A DNA stretch of 64,000 nucleotides from Oribacterium sp. (GCA_004554245.1 SFND01000013.1:28600-92599), one strand, 5' to 3'. Shown: positions 1-8,897, counted from the stretch's first letter. Made by a program: numbers and translations. The notes: generated from the sequence alone by a model not told the origin.

Positions 1-374
1 CGACCGCCACCACGGTAGTCGCGGAAGCCGTACTTCTCATAGAAGCCGTAATCGGCGTGGCCCGGACGGAACACGTGGGCGATATCCGAGTAGTCCTTAC
101 TGTGCTGATCACTGTTTCGAACCATCATCGCGATCGGCGTACCGGTCGTCTTTCCCTCGAAAACACCGGAGAGGATCTCGATCTGGTCGTCCTCCTTCCG
201 CTGGGTAGCCTTCAAATTCTGGCCCGGCTTCCGCCGGTCCATATACGGCTGGATGTCCTCGACGGACAGTGCGAGGCCAGCCGGACAGCCATCGATGATG
301 ACGCCGAGTGCCGGTCCGTGTGACTCACCGAAGGTGGTGATACGAAAGAGTTTTCCAAATGTATTGCCTGCCAT
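1..374 (-). CDS. aroC: Chorismate synthase, N-terminal part (cut by window edge)
   Basis: Converts 5-enolpyruvylshikimate 3-phosphate to chorismate with reduced FMN, the last shared step of aromatic amino acid synthesis. The first 124 residues are present and read [20 protein letters not shown], the family signature start, followed by GCPAG, a DRRKPGQ segment, the [20 protein letters not shown] region and [15 protein letters not shown]. The ATG at 374-372 is the natural start because the family begins MAGN or MSGN. The C-terminal two thirds lie outside the window. It follows the lactonase gene by 23 bp on the same strand, so the two are probably co-transcribed. Identification is secure from the conserved N-terminus. 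Confidence 0.95.
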   Translation of the reverse strand, partial: MAGNTFGKLFRITTFGESHGPALGVIIDGCPAGLALSVEDIQPYMDRRKPGQNLKATQRKEDDQIEILSGVFEGKTTGTPIAMMVRNSDQHSKDYSDIAHVFRPGHADYGFYEKYGFRDYRGGG

Positions 375-397
375 GGATGTCCCCCTGAAACGCATTT

Positions 398-1477
398 TTA
401 CTTACCGGATGGCAGCTTCACCATGCAGATGCAGTTCGGCTCATCCACCGGGATATCGCGGGCGCTCATCACGAGCATACCCGTATCATAATCCATCGAG
501 AAGAAGGTGATCGTGCCGGACTCGTTGTTCGCGGCCGCGATGTGCTTCTCATCCGGGAAGATACAGAAATCCTTCGGATAGACACCGGATACCGGGAGGG
601 AGCTCTTCATGGTCAGAAGGCCGGTCTCGACATCACGCTCATACATCGTGATCGTATCGATGCCAGCATTGGACACAAACAGATGCTTCGCATCCTTATC
701 CGGTGAGAAGCGCATCTGACATGCCGCGATCAGCGGGCTGTTCGACGGGTCGTTGTGGGTCGAGATGGTCTGGATCTTCTCGAGGTTGATGTCGTTCGGC
801 CTCTTACCCTCGGTGAAACGGTAAACATCGACGACATTCTTCACCTCATACATAAGGTAGAGGAACTTACGATCCGGCGAGAAGCGGAAGTGACGCGGTG
901 CGGACTTCAGCTCACAGCGGAGCGTGTCGATCTGACGCATCCGTCCGTCCACCTTATCAAAGCGGAATATGCGTACCTGGTCGATCCCGAGGTCTGCGAC
1001 GAGGATATACTTCTGATCATCCGTCATGCGTGCGCAGGATACGTGTGGACGGAAGGTCCGCTCTGCGACGGAGCCGATGCCCTTATCGAAGACGCCATCA
1101 ACGATCGGACCGACAGAACCATCTGGATTCAGTGCGAGCAGAGTCGCCTTGCCATCGTGGTAGCCGGAGACCATCAGGTACTGATCGAACTGGTCGATCG
1201 CGAGGTGGCAGCCACGCATGCCACGGATGTTCTGGGTGTTCAGCTTCTGCAGTGCACCGTTCTCGAGGATACGGAAGGAAACCACGCCCTCATCCGCGAT
1301 GGAATACAGTGTCTTCTGATCTCTCGATGCGACGAGGTAGGAGGAGTTGTTCACCTCGATCTCGGTCCGCTTCGTGAAGGTTCCTTTCTCTACATCGACA
1401 TCACAGACGGTGATGCCCTTTGCATTGCCCGTGTAGCTGTAGGAACCGATATATGCCATGTACTTCTCTTTACTCAT
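398..1477 (-). CDS. Lactonase family beta-propeller protein (6-phosphogluconolactonase type)
   Basis: A 359-residue protein of the YbhE/Pgl seven-bladed propeller family, cytoplasmic, expected to hydrolyse 6-phosphogluconolactone or a related sugar lactone. It starts [21 protein letters not shown], where the YIGSYT-like strand is typical. Later blades carry [36 protein letters not shown] and [15 protein letters not shown]. The length matches the roughly 340-370 residues usual for the family. I chose the ATG at 1477-1475, which has a GGGAGAGG sequence just upstream; an in-frame ATG 39 bases earlier lacks a good site. It lies directly upstream of aroC. The exact lactone substrate cannot be read from sequence. 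Confidence 0.8.
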   Translation of the reverse strand: MSKEKYMAYIGSYSYTGNAKGITVCDVDVEKGTFTKRTEIEVNNSSYLVASRDQKTLYSIADEGVVSFRILENGALQKLNTQNIRGMRGCHLAIDQFDQYLMVSGYHDGKATLLALNPDGSVGPIVDGVFDKGIGSVAERTFRPHVSCARMTDDQKYILVADLGIDQVRIFRFDKVDGRMRQIDTLRCELKSAPRHFRFSPDRKFLYLMYEVKNVVDVYRFTEGKRPNDINLEKIQTISTHNDPSNSPLIAACQMRFSPDKDAKHLFVSNAGIDTITMYERDVETGLLTMKSSLPVSGVYPKDFCIFPDEKHIAAANNESGTITFFSMDYDTGMLVMSARDIPVDEPNCICMVKLPSGK

Positions 1478-1572
1478 TTTCTGCCTCTCCCGACGTCCTT
1501 CCGGGCGTACATTCATAAAATTGTATCTATTTTATCACAGTTTACGGCCCTGTTACAATGATAACGATGTGT

Positions 1573-1682
1573 CCAGGGGAAATTTCCTGGGCACTTCGCG
1601 GCTATAATGTGTTAAAACGCGGAAACAGCAAAGAAGCCAGCGTAATGACAATCATCTCGAGGATTCGTCATCACACTGGCCC
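1573..1682. other. Intergenic stretch with weak hairpin downstream of the feo cluster
   Basis: The gap between the lactonase start and the last gene of the feo cluster holds an imperfect hairpin with arms CCAGCGTAATGAC and GTCATCACACTGG (about 1643-1682). Read on the minus strand it ends in TTCTTTG, so it may be a poor terminator for the feo operon. A short palindrome GGAAATTTCC sits at 1579-1588. No gene is visible here. Confidence 0.3.
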
Positions 1683-1689
1683 CTTTCAG

Positions 1690-1911
1690 TTAATTCTGTC
1701 TGCGATGTTTCGCGAGAATCGCTTTCTGGGTGGCGTTCAGCCGGCTTTCGGCGCGCTCGAGGTCGAGCTCGTGATGGCCGACGTGGTCGCAACCGTTTTT
1801 CGCGTAGCTGCAGAACGCGCAGGCGCCGCTTTTCGCGACGGCCTTATGAAGACTTCGGAGGATGAGGATCACCATAAGTGCGATCAGTCCTCCCACGATG
1901 GGATCTCCCAT
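1690..1911 (-). CDS. FeoB-associated Cys-rich membrane protein
   Basis: A 73-residue protein with one N-terminal membrane helix (GGLIALMVILILRSLHKAV, residues about 6-24) and a short Cys-containing cytoplasmic part (CAFCSYAKNGCDH). This architecture matches the PF12669 family found immediately after feoB in Firmicutes; its role in ferrous iron uptake is not established, though Cys and His pairs suggest metal handling. The start ATG at 1911-1909 is chosen because GGAGG sits 5 bases upstream; an earlier in-frame ATG lacks this. It follows feoB by 142 bp on the same strand and is the last gene of the operon feoA-feoA-feoB-this gene. Confidence 0.75.
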   Translation of the reverse strand: MGDPIVGGLIALMVILILRSLHKAVAKSGACAFCSYAKNGCDHVGHHELDLERAESRLNATQKAILAKHRRQN

Positions 1912-1931
1912 AGTTCCTCCTTTCTGAGAAT

Positions 1932-1971
1932 GATGCTTCGATCCCGTGATCATCATCGTCCGGGAAGCATC
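1932..1971 (-). other. Hairpin between feoB and the small membrane gene
   Basis: Arms GATGCTTC (1932-1939) and GAAGCATC (1964-1971) form an 8-bp stem in the feoB downstream spacer. There is no U-tract, so it may be an mRNA processing or stabilising hairpin and not a terminator. Confidence 0.3.
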
Positions 1972-2053
1972 TGTCGGATCCTTCGGTGGGCAATGCCTCC
2001 AGCTACACCATCTGCGTGGTGCCCGGAGACATTGACCTGAAATACTTCTGAAA

Positions 2054-4261
2054 TTACTTCTGTGCCGCGGCGGCTACGGAGTCGAACTTGTCGGAGAGCT
2101 CCGTCGCTTCGTGGTACGGGCGAACCAGGGCCCAGATGCCGAGGACGACGAGGGCGATGGCGATGACGGTGAAGATACCGAAGTGGGCTTCACCGGTGAA
2201 GAGGCCAACGATCTGGTAGATGACCGTACCGACGCAGTACGCGAGACCGCACTCCCAGCCGATCGCTCTCCAGGTCCACTTTGCGTTGTTCATCTCACGA
2301 CGGATCGCGCCGATCGCTGCGAAGCAAGGTGCGCAGAGCAGGTTAAAGGCGAGGAAGCTGTAGCCGGCAGCGACACCGGAGTAGTTGGCCTGTACGAGGT
2401 TCCAGATCTGGTCACCTGCCTCGGCGAGCTCCTCTGCTCCTTCATAATGGAAGAGGATACCGAAGGTACCGACGACGTTCTCCTTGGCGACGAGGCCGGT
2501 CACGGCAGCCACAGCGGACTTCCAGTCTGCCCAGCCGAGCGGTGTGAAGATCCAGGCGATCGCGTTACCGATGGCCGCGAGGATGGAGTTGTCCATGTCG
2601 ACCATGCCGAACTGGCCGTCCTGCATACCGAAGGAGGAGGTGAACCAGACCGCGATGGTGGACAGAAGGATGATCGAGCCGGCCTTCTTTACGAAGGAGG
2701 AGCCACGCTCATACATGGACTTCAGGATGTCGATCTGTCTCGGAAGGTGGTACGCCGGGAGCTCCATAACGAATGGAGCCGGGTCACCTGCGAACCACTT
2801 CGTCTTCTTCAGTACGATACCGGAGAAGATGATGGCTGCGATGCCGAGGAAGTACGTGGATGGTGCGACCCAGGAAGCACCGCCGAATACCGCACCTGCG
2901 AGGAGGGCGATGACCGGAAGCTTCGCGGAGCACGGGATGAAGGTCGTGGTCATGATCGTCATACGACGGTCACGCTCGTTCTCGATCGTTCTCGATGCCA
3001 TGACACCCGGAACGCCGCAGCCAGAGCCGATCAGCATCGGGATGAAGGACTTACCGGAGAGACCGAAACGACGGAAGATTCGATCCAGGATGAAGGCGAT
3101 ACGCGCCATGTATCCACAGCCCTCGAGGAAGGCGAGGAAGAAGAACAGGACGAGCATCTGCGGCAGGAAGCCGAGCACCGCGCCGATACCTGCGACGATA
3201 CCGTCGAGGACGAGACTTGTCAATACCTCACCGGTGCCGAGTGCACTGAGGATGCCTTCGAAAAGGCCCGGGATCGACGGCAGCTCGCAGAGGCCGAAGA
3301 AAGACCACGGGTCTGAGCCAAACAGGACATCATTGACCCAGTCGGTACCGATCGCACCGATCGTCGAGATGGAGATGTAGTATACGAGCCACATCACGGC
3401 TGCGAAGATCGGGAGCGCCAGGAAGCGGTTCGTGACGATGCTGTCGATCCGGTCGGAGGTGGACAGCTTACCGACATGCTTCTTCGTGTACGCAGCGGCG
3501 ATCATGTTCTGGATGTAGGTGTACCGCTCGTTGGTGATGATGGACTCGACGTCGTCATCCTCCGCCTTCTCGACCGCGGCGATGATGGACTCGACGTCGA
3601 CGTTCTGGCCGGCACCGATCATCTCGTGGCGGATCTTATCATCACGCTCGAAGAGCTTGACCGCGAAGAAGCGCTTCTCGCCCTCCGGGACGTACGCAGC
3701 GATCTTCTCCTCGATCTGGAGGATCGCATTCATGACTTCTTCAGAGAAGCTGTGTACGATCTCGGTGGAACCGGTCTGTGCCTCATGAATCGCGAGCTCG
3801 GTCGCCTCCTTGATGCCCGTGCCGTTCAGCGCGGAGATCTTCACTGCCTTACAGCCGAGGTACTTCTCGATCTGGTCGAGGCGGATCTGGTCGCCGTTCT
3901 TCTCTACGACATCCATCATGTTCACGGCCATCACCACCGGAATCCCGAGCTCCTTCAGCTGTGTGGTGAGGTAGAGGTTACGCTCGAGGTTCGTACCATC
4001 CACGATGTTCAGGATCGCATCCGGCTTCGTGTTGATGAGGTAGTTTCGCGCGACAACCTCCTCCAGTGTGTATGGAGAAAGTGAATAAATACCCGGAAGA
4101 TCGGCGATGGTCACATCTGCGTGGCCCTTCAGCTTACCTTCCTTCTTCTCTACTGTAACGCCCGGCCAGTTACCAACGTACTGGTTGGATCCGGTCAGCT
4201 GATTAAACAGCGTCGTCTTTCCGCAGTTCGGATTACCTGCGAGTGCAATCGTGATTGCCAT
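2054..4261 (-). CDS. feoB: Ferrous iron transporter FeoB
   Basis: Inner-membrane Fe(II) permease with an N-terminal GTPase domain, 735 residues, normal for the family. G motifs are clear: G1 GNPNCGKT (residues 9-16), switch region NWPGVTVEKKEG, G3 DLPG (54-57), G4 NMMD (114-117) and G5 SALNGTG (143-149). The C-terminal half carries the two Gate repeats with conserved membrane segments (FLPQMLVLFFFLAFLEGCGYMAR and a matching second half around VTGLVAKENVVGTFG). The start ATG at 4261-4259 follows GAGGGGGAAAATCAA; the reading frame extends further upstream but the family begins at this Met. It is downstream of two feoA genes and is probably repressed by the divergent DtxR-type regulator when iron is replete. 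Confidence 0.97.
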   Translation of the reverse strand: MAITIALAGNPNCGKTTLFNQLTGSNQYVGNWPGVTVEKKEGKLKGHADVTIADLPGIYSLSPYTLEEVVARNYLINTKPDAILNIVDGTNLERNLYLTTQLKELGIPVVMAVNMMDVVEKNGDQIRLDQIEKYLGCKAVKISALNGTGIKEATELAIHEAQTGSTEIVHSFSEEVMNAILQIEEKIAAYVPEGEKRFFAVKLFERDDKIRHEMIGAGQNVDVESIIAAVEKAEDDDVESIITNERYTYIQNMIAAAYTKKHVGKLSTSDRIDSIVTNRFLALPIFAAVMWLVYYISISTIGAIGTDWVNDVLFGSDPWSFFGLCELPSIPGLFEGILSALGTGEVLTSLVLDGIVAGIGAVLGFLPQMLVLFFFLAFLEGCGYMARIAFILDRIFRRFGLSGKSFIPMLIGSGCGVPGVMASRTIENERDRRMTIMTTTFIPCSAKLPVIALLAGAVFGGASWVAPSTYFLGIAAIIFSGIVLKKTKWFAGDPAPFVMELPAYHLPRQIDILKSMYERGSSFVKKAGSIILLSTIAVWFTSSFGMQDGQFGMVDMDNSILAAIGNAIAWIFTPLGWADWKSAVAAVTGLVAKENVVGTFGILFHYEGAEELAEAGDQIWNLVQANYSGVAAGYSFLAFNLLCAPCFAAIGAIRREMNNAKWTWRAIGWECGLAYCVGTVIYQIVGLFTGEAHFGIFTVIAIALVVLGIWALVRPYHEATELSDKFDSVAAAAQK

Positions 4262-4353
4262 TTGATTTTCCCCCTCTAAGATTTTCATTCTCCGCCACGT
4301 CCTCCGTGGCCAATGCTTCCATCCGGGCACCGCCCGCTCAGGATCTGCTGTGC

Positions 4354-4584
4354 TCAGGCCTTCGTCTCGACCTGTACCATCTCGGCGTCGGCCTTCCGGA
4401 CGGAAAGCTCGTAGCCACGTACGGTGATCTCGATCGGATCGCCGAGCGGCGCTGCCTTACGCACATGAAGAGTCGTCCCCTTCGTGATTCCCATATCCAT
4501 GATTCTTCTCTTGATGGCACCCTCACCGGTGATCTTCGCTACAACGCAATCCTCACCTGGCTGAACCTCTCTTAATGTTTTCAA
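4354..4584 (-). CDS. feoA: FeoA domain protein (second copy), TTG start
   Basis: A 76-residue SH3-like FeoA protein that acts with FeoB in ferrous iron uptake. Characteristic parts are GEGAIKRRIMDMGITKGT and the C-terminal VRGYELSVRKADAEMVQV. It begins at TTG (4584-4582), seven bases after GGAGGG; no ATG fits the family N-terminus better. It lies 92 bp upstream of feoB and 119 bp after the first feoA. Two separate feoA genes before feoB are usual in Clostridia. Confidence 0.92.
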   Translation of the reverse strand: MKTLREVQPGEDCVVAKITGEGAIKRRIMDMGITKGTTLHVRKAAPLGDPIEITVRGYELSVRKADAEMVQVETKA

Positions 4585-4703
4585 CTCTATTCCCTCCTCA
4601 TCTATCTATAAAGCGCAGACACGCTGCGGATGATACTGTGTTGCTGTGGCTATGGACTCACCCACGATGCTTCCTGTGCTCGTCTACGGATGTTATCGCG
4701 TCT

Positions 4704-4922
4704 TCACGCACTGATCATGACCTTACGGGCCATCGTCTCGTCCAGTGCCAGTCTCGACTCCTTCACCTGTACGATCAGATTGCCGCGATTACAGGAAACG
4801 ATCTTCACCTTGCCTCCGGCATAGAATCCCAGTGACTCCAGGAAATGCTGCGTCTTGTCATTTCCTCCGATGCGCTGAATCTCATATTCTTCACCCTGTG
4901 TTCCCATCGATAATGGCATCAT
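4704..4922 (-). CDS. feoA: FeoA domain protein (first copy)
   Basis: A 72-residue FeoA protein, first gene of the feo operon. It contains the family pattern GGNDKTQHFLESLGFYAGGKVKIVS followed by GNLIVQVKESRLALDETMA. The AAAGGAGG site lies just before two adjacent ATG codons (4922 and 4919), either of which may be used. It is the closest gene to the operator-rich divergent promoter region and is likely iron-repressed. Confidence 0.92.
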   Translation of the reverse strand: MMPLSMGTQGEEYEIQRIGGNDKTQHFLESLGFYAGGKVKIVSCNRGNLIVQVKESRLALDETMARKVMISA

Positions 4923-4968
4923 CGTACCTCCTTTACATGATGTTGATGGCCGCCGCCTCTACATAAAA

Positions 4969-5108
4969 GTATAAATTAGTCTCGTCTAATTAGTCTAAGC
5001 TAACTTCACGCTAGTAAGTTAGCACTAACTTTTTTCAAGTCAATAGCTTTCGTTAAAATAATTAGTTATATCTAACTTTCGCGGATATCCGCTCAGATGT
5101 GTTATACT
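4969..5108. promoter_or_regulatory. Divergent feo/dtxR control region with four metalloregulator boxes
   Basis: This AT-rich interval lies between the feo operon (minus) and the DtxR-type gene (plus). It holds three copies of TTAG-N6-CTAA at 4976-4989, 4990-5003 (directly abutting) and 5062-5075, plus the perfect palindromic arms AAGTTAG/CTAACTT around CA at 5016-5031. These resemble the two halves of DtxR/IdeR-type boxes (known consensus TTAGGTTAGCCTAACCTAA). A TATACT -10 for feo can be read on the minus strand at 4974-4969, so the boxes at 4976-5003 overlap its core promoter; TATACT at 5103-5108 could be the -10 for the regulator. Repression by the adjacent protein is inferred. Confidence 0.75.
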
Positions 5109-5157
5109 ATCGGGGATACATGATGAAATCTTCAAGTTTCTGAAAAGGAGTTTCGAT

Positions 5158-5613
5158 ATGAGTACGTATGCGACACATGAGTCGTCGGAGAATTATCTGG
5201 AGAGTATTCTGGTGCTGGCGATGAGCCAGCAGGTGGTGCGTTCCATCGATATCGCAAATCTGCTCGGATTTTCGAAGCCGTCGGTTTCCGTGGCGATGAA
5301 GCATCTGCGTGAAGAGGGCATGATCACGGTGGATGACAATGGCTACATCGCGCTGACGGAGGCCGGGATGGCGGCGGCGAAGGCGACCTACGAGAAGCAT
5401 GTGGTTCTTACGAATATGCTGGTGCGGCTCGGGGTGAGTGCGTATACCGCAGGTCAGGATGCCTGCCGGATCGAGCATGTGCTGAGTCCGGAGACCTTCG
5501 AGAAGATCAAGGAGCACTATCTGAAGCAGCCGGGCATCAAGGACAGCGCGGAGTACCAGAAGCTGCAGACGATTCAGAATTTCGTTCAGACCGTGCCGGG
5601 GCGGCAGGACTAA
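5158..5613 (+). CDS. DtxR/MntR-family iron-dependent regulator
   Basis: A 151-residue metalloregulator. The N-terminal winged helix reads ENYLESILVL, then VVRSIDIANLLGFSKPSVSVAMKHLREEGMI (recognition helix near residues 40-55). It continues into a dimerisation domain with metal-ligand candidates in LTEAG, EKHVVLTNML, GQDACRIEHVLS and ETFEKIKEH, the arrangement of MntR/IdeR short forms. AAAAGGAG lies 8 bases before the ATG. It is divergent from feoA-feoA-feoB and likely represses that operon and itself through the TTAG-N6-CTAA boxes. Fe(II) is suggested by the neighbours, though Mn(II) cannot be excluded. Confidence 0.88.
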   Translation: MSTYATHESSENYLESILVLAMSQQVVRSIDIANLLGFSKPSVSVAMKHLREEGMITVDDNGYIALTEAGMAAAKATYEKHVVLTNMLVRLGVSAYTAGQDACRIEHVLSPETFEKIKEHYLKQPGIKDSAEYQKLQTIQNFVQTVPGRQD

Positions 5614-5634
5614 GTTTCTGCCCATCAGAAATTC

Positions 5635-5862
5635 GGAGGAGCCAGGAGCGTCGGCAGCAGAAACACAGTACTCCGAGACCGGAAGACTCTAAAATCCCAC
5701 CCATAAGAAGTACTAAGCCCTCTGCAATCGCTGAGTTTTCTTGATGAAAACTCAGCGTTGCTAGAGGGTCCAGGGAAAATACTAAGTACTTCTAATGGGT
5801 GGGATTTTGATTCTTCACGGTCTCTACGTATGGTTTCTTCTGCCGACGTTCCTGGCTCCTCC
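5635..5862. repeat. Family A long hairpin element (near-full copy)
   Basis: A ~230-bp intergenic element whose two halves pair along nearly their whole length. The outer arm GGAGGAGCCAGGA (from 5635) pairs with TCCTGGCTCCTCC (ending 5862). Inner arms AAAATCCCACCCAT and ATGGGTGGGATTTT, and GAAGTACT and AGTACTTC, also pair. The tip is CTGAGTTTTC-TTGAT-GAAAACTCAG at 5731-5755. It lies between the convergent 3' ends of the DtxR-type gene and ppk. Related sequence occurs at 23.25-23.41 kb, 9.05-9.11 kb and 31.40-31.47 kb. No open reading frame of interest runs through it. It could act as a bidirectional terminator, a structured RNA or a MITE-like mobile repeat. Confidence 0.75.
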
Positions 5863-5879
5863 CGCCCTGTCGTTCCAGA

Positions 5880-5905
5880 CAAAAGAGGACTTGTGGCCTC
5901 TTTTT
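5880..5905 (-). terminator. Intrinsic terminator of ppk
   Basis: AAAAGAGG-ACTTGTGG-CCTCTTTT at 5881-5904 directly follows the ppk stop on the minus strand, with A/T tracts on both sides, so it can work in either direction. Confidence 0.7.
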
Positions 5906-8028
5906 TATCGTCTGAATTTATCCAGCAGGCCGCGGAGGCGTTCTGCGAGGCGGATCGGTTCCGCGACGGCTTCCGTCGGCTTATGCATGGAGGTATGCAG
6001 GAAGTAGTCCTGGGAGTCGAACGGCTCCGCACTGTGCTTCCGGCAGTAGCTGCCGTCCGGGAGGACAAGGCTCGCCTTCGCGCTGTCGCGGAGCTGGGCG
6101 TCGAGGATACAGCGGAGCTCGGCACGAAGCTCTTCGTCCTGTATCGGGCACGCGATCTCGACGCGGCGGTTCAGGTTTCGTGTCATGAGGTCTGCCGAGG
6201 CGATATACATCTCGGCGTCTGCGCCACGGCCGAACTGGTAGATGCGGGCGTGCTCGAGGAAGCGTCCGACGACGGAGGTGACGTGTACGTTCTCGGTCTC
6301 ACCTGCGACACCTGGAAGGATGCAGCAGATGCCACGGATGATGAGCTGCACCTCGACACCTGCGCGGGAGGCTTCTGCAAGCTTATCCATGACCTCGCGC
6401 TCGGTGACAGAGTTCGCTTTGATGCAGACATATCCGTCGCGACCACGTGTGATCTGCTCGTCGATCTTCCGTAGAAGCATTGGCTTGATCCCGTATGGGG
6501 AGACGAGGAGTCGCTTGTACTCGCCATCGAGCTTGTTCACGAGCATGTTGCGGAAGAAGGCCGACGCGTCCTCACCGATGGTCTGGTCAACCGTCATGAA
6601 GCTGAGGTCCGTATACATCGCGTTCGTCTTCTCGTTGTAGTTGCCGGTGCCGACCTGGGTGAGGTAGATCGTACGGTTGTGACTACGCATCGTGATGAGG
6701 CAGATCTTGCTGTGGCACTTGAAGCCCTCGGTGCCGTAGATAACCTGGCAGCCGGACTCCTCGAGCATCTTCGACCACTCGAGGTTGTTCTCCTCATCGA
6801 AGCGGGCACGCAGCTCCATGACGACGAGGACATCCTTGCCGTTCTCGGCCGCGCGGCAGAGGGCCTGCGCGATCTTCGAAGAGGAGGCCATACGATAGAT
6901 CGTGATCTTGATGGAGAGCACCTTCGGGTTTTCAGCCGCCTCGTTCAGGAGATGCAGGAACGGGTCCACCGAATCGTACGGGTAGAACAGGAGGCGATCG
7001 CGCTGACGGATCTGCGAAATCATCGGCTGATCCCGGCGGAGATCCTCGGCCCAGCGCGGATGATGTGCCGGATACTGGAGGCGCATGGAGAGTTCCTTCG
7101 GGAGTGCCCCGATCAGACGGAAGACATAGCGCATATTGAGCGGACACTTATCCACAAAGACTTCATGGGTTTCCACACGGACGACGGAGGACAGCAGCTT
7201 CCGAAATTCTCCGGAAATCTGCGTGTTCAGCTCGACACGCATGACCGCGAGGTGGTCACGGAGCTTCAGGAGCTTCGTCATCTGGTTGCGGAAATCCGCC
7301 TCATTATCGTCGAACTTATCATCATCGAAGCTGATGTCGGCGTTACGGGTGACTGCCAGTACACAGCTCTCCTTCACCGTGTAGGCATCGAACATGGTCG
7401 GCAGCCAGCGGAGGAGGATATTTTCCGTACGCACGTAGCGCTTTCCATCCGAAAGCGTCAGGAACGGTGCGGCGGTCTCCGGCATTGGCACGATCCCGAG
7501 GGCTTTATGGCCCTTCTTATCCTCGAGGAGAGCCGCGCCGTAAAGACGCTTGTTGGTGAGGTGTGGCACCGGATGGTTCGGTCCGATGAGGATCGGTGAC
7601 AGCACCGGCAGCAGCTCCGTCTTGAAGAAGTGGTTCACGAGCTTCAGCTCGCTGGCGTCCAGCTTCTCCATCTCGACATCCTGGATGCCGCTTCGTCCGA
7701 GCTCCTCCATCACGGCGCTGTAGATCTGCTTCTTCATCGTGAGAAGTCCCGGGATCACCTCATAGATGTGGTGAAGCTGCTCCTCCGGCGTCCAGCCACT
7801 TTTATTATCACGGTCATCCGGTGTCATGCGCGCGAGGTCGAAGATGCTGCCCACACGCACCATAAAAAACTCATCCAGATTGCTAGAGAAAATCGAGATG
7901 AACTTGAGGCGTTCGAGTGCAGGTACCGACGGATCAGCAGCTTCCTCGAGCACGCGCTGATCAAAGCGCAGCCAGCTTAATTCTCTGTTCTGGGTGTATC
8001 TGTATCGTTTCTGAGTATTCTCTTGCAT
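5905..8028 (-). CDS. ppk: Polyphosphate kinase 1
   Basis: Reversibly transfers the gamma phosphate of ATP to polyphosphate. The 707-residue length is typical of PPK1. The protein starts with the N domain (NRELSWLRFDQRVLEEA, then ISIFSSNLDEFFMVRV). The catalytic core contains FKCHSK with the autophosphorylated His at about residue 439 (equivalent to E. coli His435) and LEHARIYQFG with the second His at about 593. Phospholipase-D-like halves are intact (GTGNYNEKTNAMYTDLSF and SADLMTRNLNRRVE). GGAAGG lies 8 bases before the ATG. Its start lies 52 bp inside the 3' end of the upstream Ppx/GppA gene, suggesting coupled translation. Polyphosphate synthesis next to a phosphodiester scavenging operon fits a phosphorus-storage role. 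Confidence 0.96.
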   Translation of the reverse strand: MQENTQKRYRYTQNRELSWLRFDQRVLEEAADPSVPALERLKFISIFSSNLDEFFMVRVGSIFDLARMTPDDRDNKSGWTPEEQLHHIYEVIPGLLTMKKQIYSAVMEELGRSGIQDVEMEKLDASELKLVNHFFKTELLPVLSPILIGPNHPVPHLTNKRLYGAALLEDKKGHKALGIVPMPETAAPFLTLSDGKRYVRTENILLRWLPTMFDAYTVKESCVLAVTRNADISFDDDKFDDNEADFRNQMTKLLKLRDHLAVMRVELNTQISGEFRKLLSSVVRVETHEVFVDKCPLNMRYVFRLIGALPKELSMRLQYPAHHPRWAEDLRRDQPMISQIRQRDRLLFYPYDSVDPFLHLLNEAAENPKVLSIKITIYRMASSSKIAQALCRAAENGKDVLVVMELRARFDEENNLEWSKMLEESGCQVIYGTEGFKCHSKICLITMRSHNRTIYLTQVGTGNYNEKTNAMYTDLSFMTVDQTIGEDASAFFRNMLVNKLDGEYKRLLVSPYGIKPMLLRKIDEQITRGRDGYVCIKANSVTEREVMDKLAEASRAGVEVQLIIRGICCILPGVAGETENVHVTSVVGRFLEHARIYQFGRGADAEMYIASADLMTRNLNRRVEIACPIQDEELRAELRCILDAQLRDSAKASLVLPDGSYCRKHSAEPFDSQDYFLHTSMHKPTEAVAEPIRLAERLRGLLDKFRR

Positions 8029-8897
8029 AAATAGCCTTCCCGTACGCCGTACCTGCTGACGAGCAGCTGCTGCGCCTGAAATACATGTGCGATGTGCTGC
8101 AGTACCAGGATGCCCGGTACCAGGGTATGAATCCGCTCCGGTTCGAGCTTCAGGATGAGATCAATCACGGCCTTATCCCCGCTGCAGAGGAAATCACAGA
8201 GGCCGTCCAGCTGCTCTGCCGTGATGCTGCGGCAGTCCTCCGAGCAGTGGTAGTAGACCCGCGCGAGCTTCAGCACGGCACGCGAGGTGCCACCGACACA
8301 GACCAGCAGCGGCCGGGCCTGCTGCCCGTCCGTGAGATAGATCGTTTCTTTCACCGTTTTCCGAATCCGCGCGAGGGACTTCTCTCCCGGCAGGATCTTC
8401 TTCACGCAGCGCCGGTAGAGGCTGAGTGAGCCGACCGGGAAGCTCTGGTAGTCCACCGGTTTTCCCTCGTCGAAGGTCACGATCTCCGAGCTCGCACCGC
8501 CGACATCGAGGAAGGCACCGCTCGACATGAAGAGCTCACGCATCGCACCGGTGTAGCCGAGAAGCGCCTCGTCCTCGCCGGACAGGATCTCGACCTGGTA
8601 GCCGGTCGCCGCCTGGATCACGGCGAGCGCCTGTGCTGTATTTGTAATATTTCGAAGCGAGGCCGTCGCGAAGACCCGCGCGCCCTCGATGTTCAGTGTC
8701 TGCAGAATCGTCCGGAAGCTGAGTAGACCCGCGCAGGCACACTCGATGCCCTCTGCGCTCAGTCTGCCATCCTCCACATAGCCGGCAAGACCCGCCATGA
8801 TCTTCTCCCGAAAGAGAATCTGAAAATCCTGCGCATTCGTTTCATACAGTGTAAGACGGATCGAGTTCGATCCGATGTCAATGATAGCCTGTTTCAT
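7977..8897 (-). CDS. Ppx/GppA-family phosphatase
   Basis: An exopolyphosphatase or pppGpp phosphatase of the ASKHA fold, 306 residues, the short form without the C-terminal HD domain. Phosphate-1 motif is IIDIGSNSIRLTLYE (residues 5-19) and phosphate-2 motif is FLDVGGASSEIV (129-140), followed by FPVGSLSLYRR. A GAGAGGGG site precedes the ATG at 8897; the in-frame codons further up lack one. It overlaps ppk by 52 bp, a classical ppk-ppx pairing in inverted order. A TATAAT -10 element is visible at 8948-8943 on the minus strand. Whether polyphosphate or pppGpp is the main substrate is undecided. Confidence 0.85.
   Translation of the reverse strand: MKQAIIDIGSNSIRLTLYETNAQDFQILFREKIMAGLAGYVEDGRLSAEGIECACAGLLSFRTILQTLNIEGARVFATASLRNITNTAQALAVIQAATGYQVEILSGEDEALLGYTGAMRELFMSSGAFLDVGGASSEIVTFDEGKPVDYQSFPVGSLSLYRRCVKKILPGEKSLARIRKTVKETIYLTDGQQARPLLVCVGGTSRAVLKLARVYYHCSEDCRSITAEQLDGLCDFLCSGDKAVIDLILKLEPERIHTLVPGILVLQHIAHVFQAQQLLVSRYGVREGYLCKRILRNDTDTPRTEN

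Noticed and set aside
755-1561. Plus-strand frame of 268 codons over the lactonase gene
   Set aside because: Antisense shadow of a clearly conserved propeller gene; composition rich in Leu, Val, Asp and Arg and no start signal.
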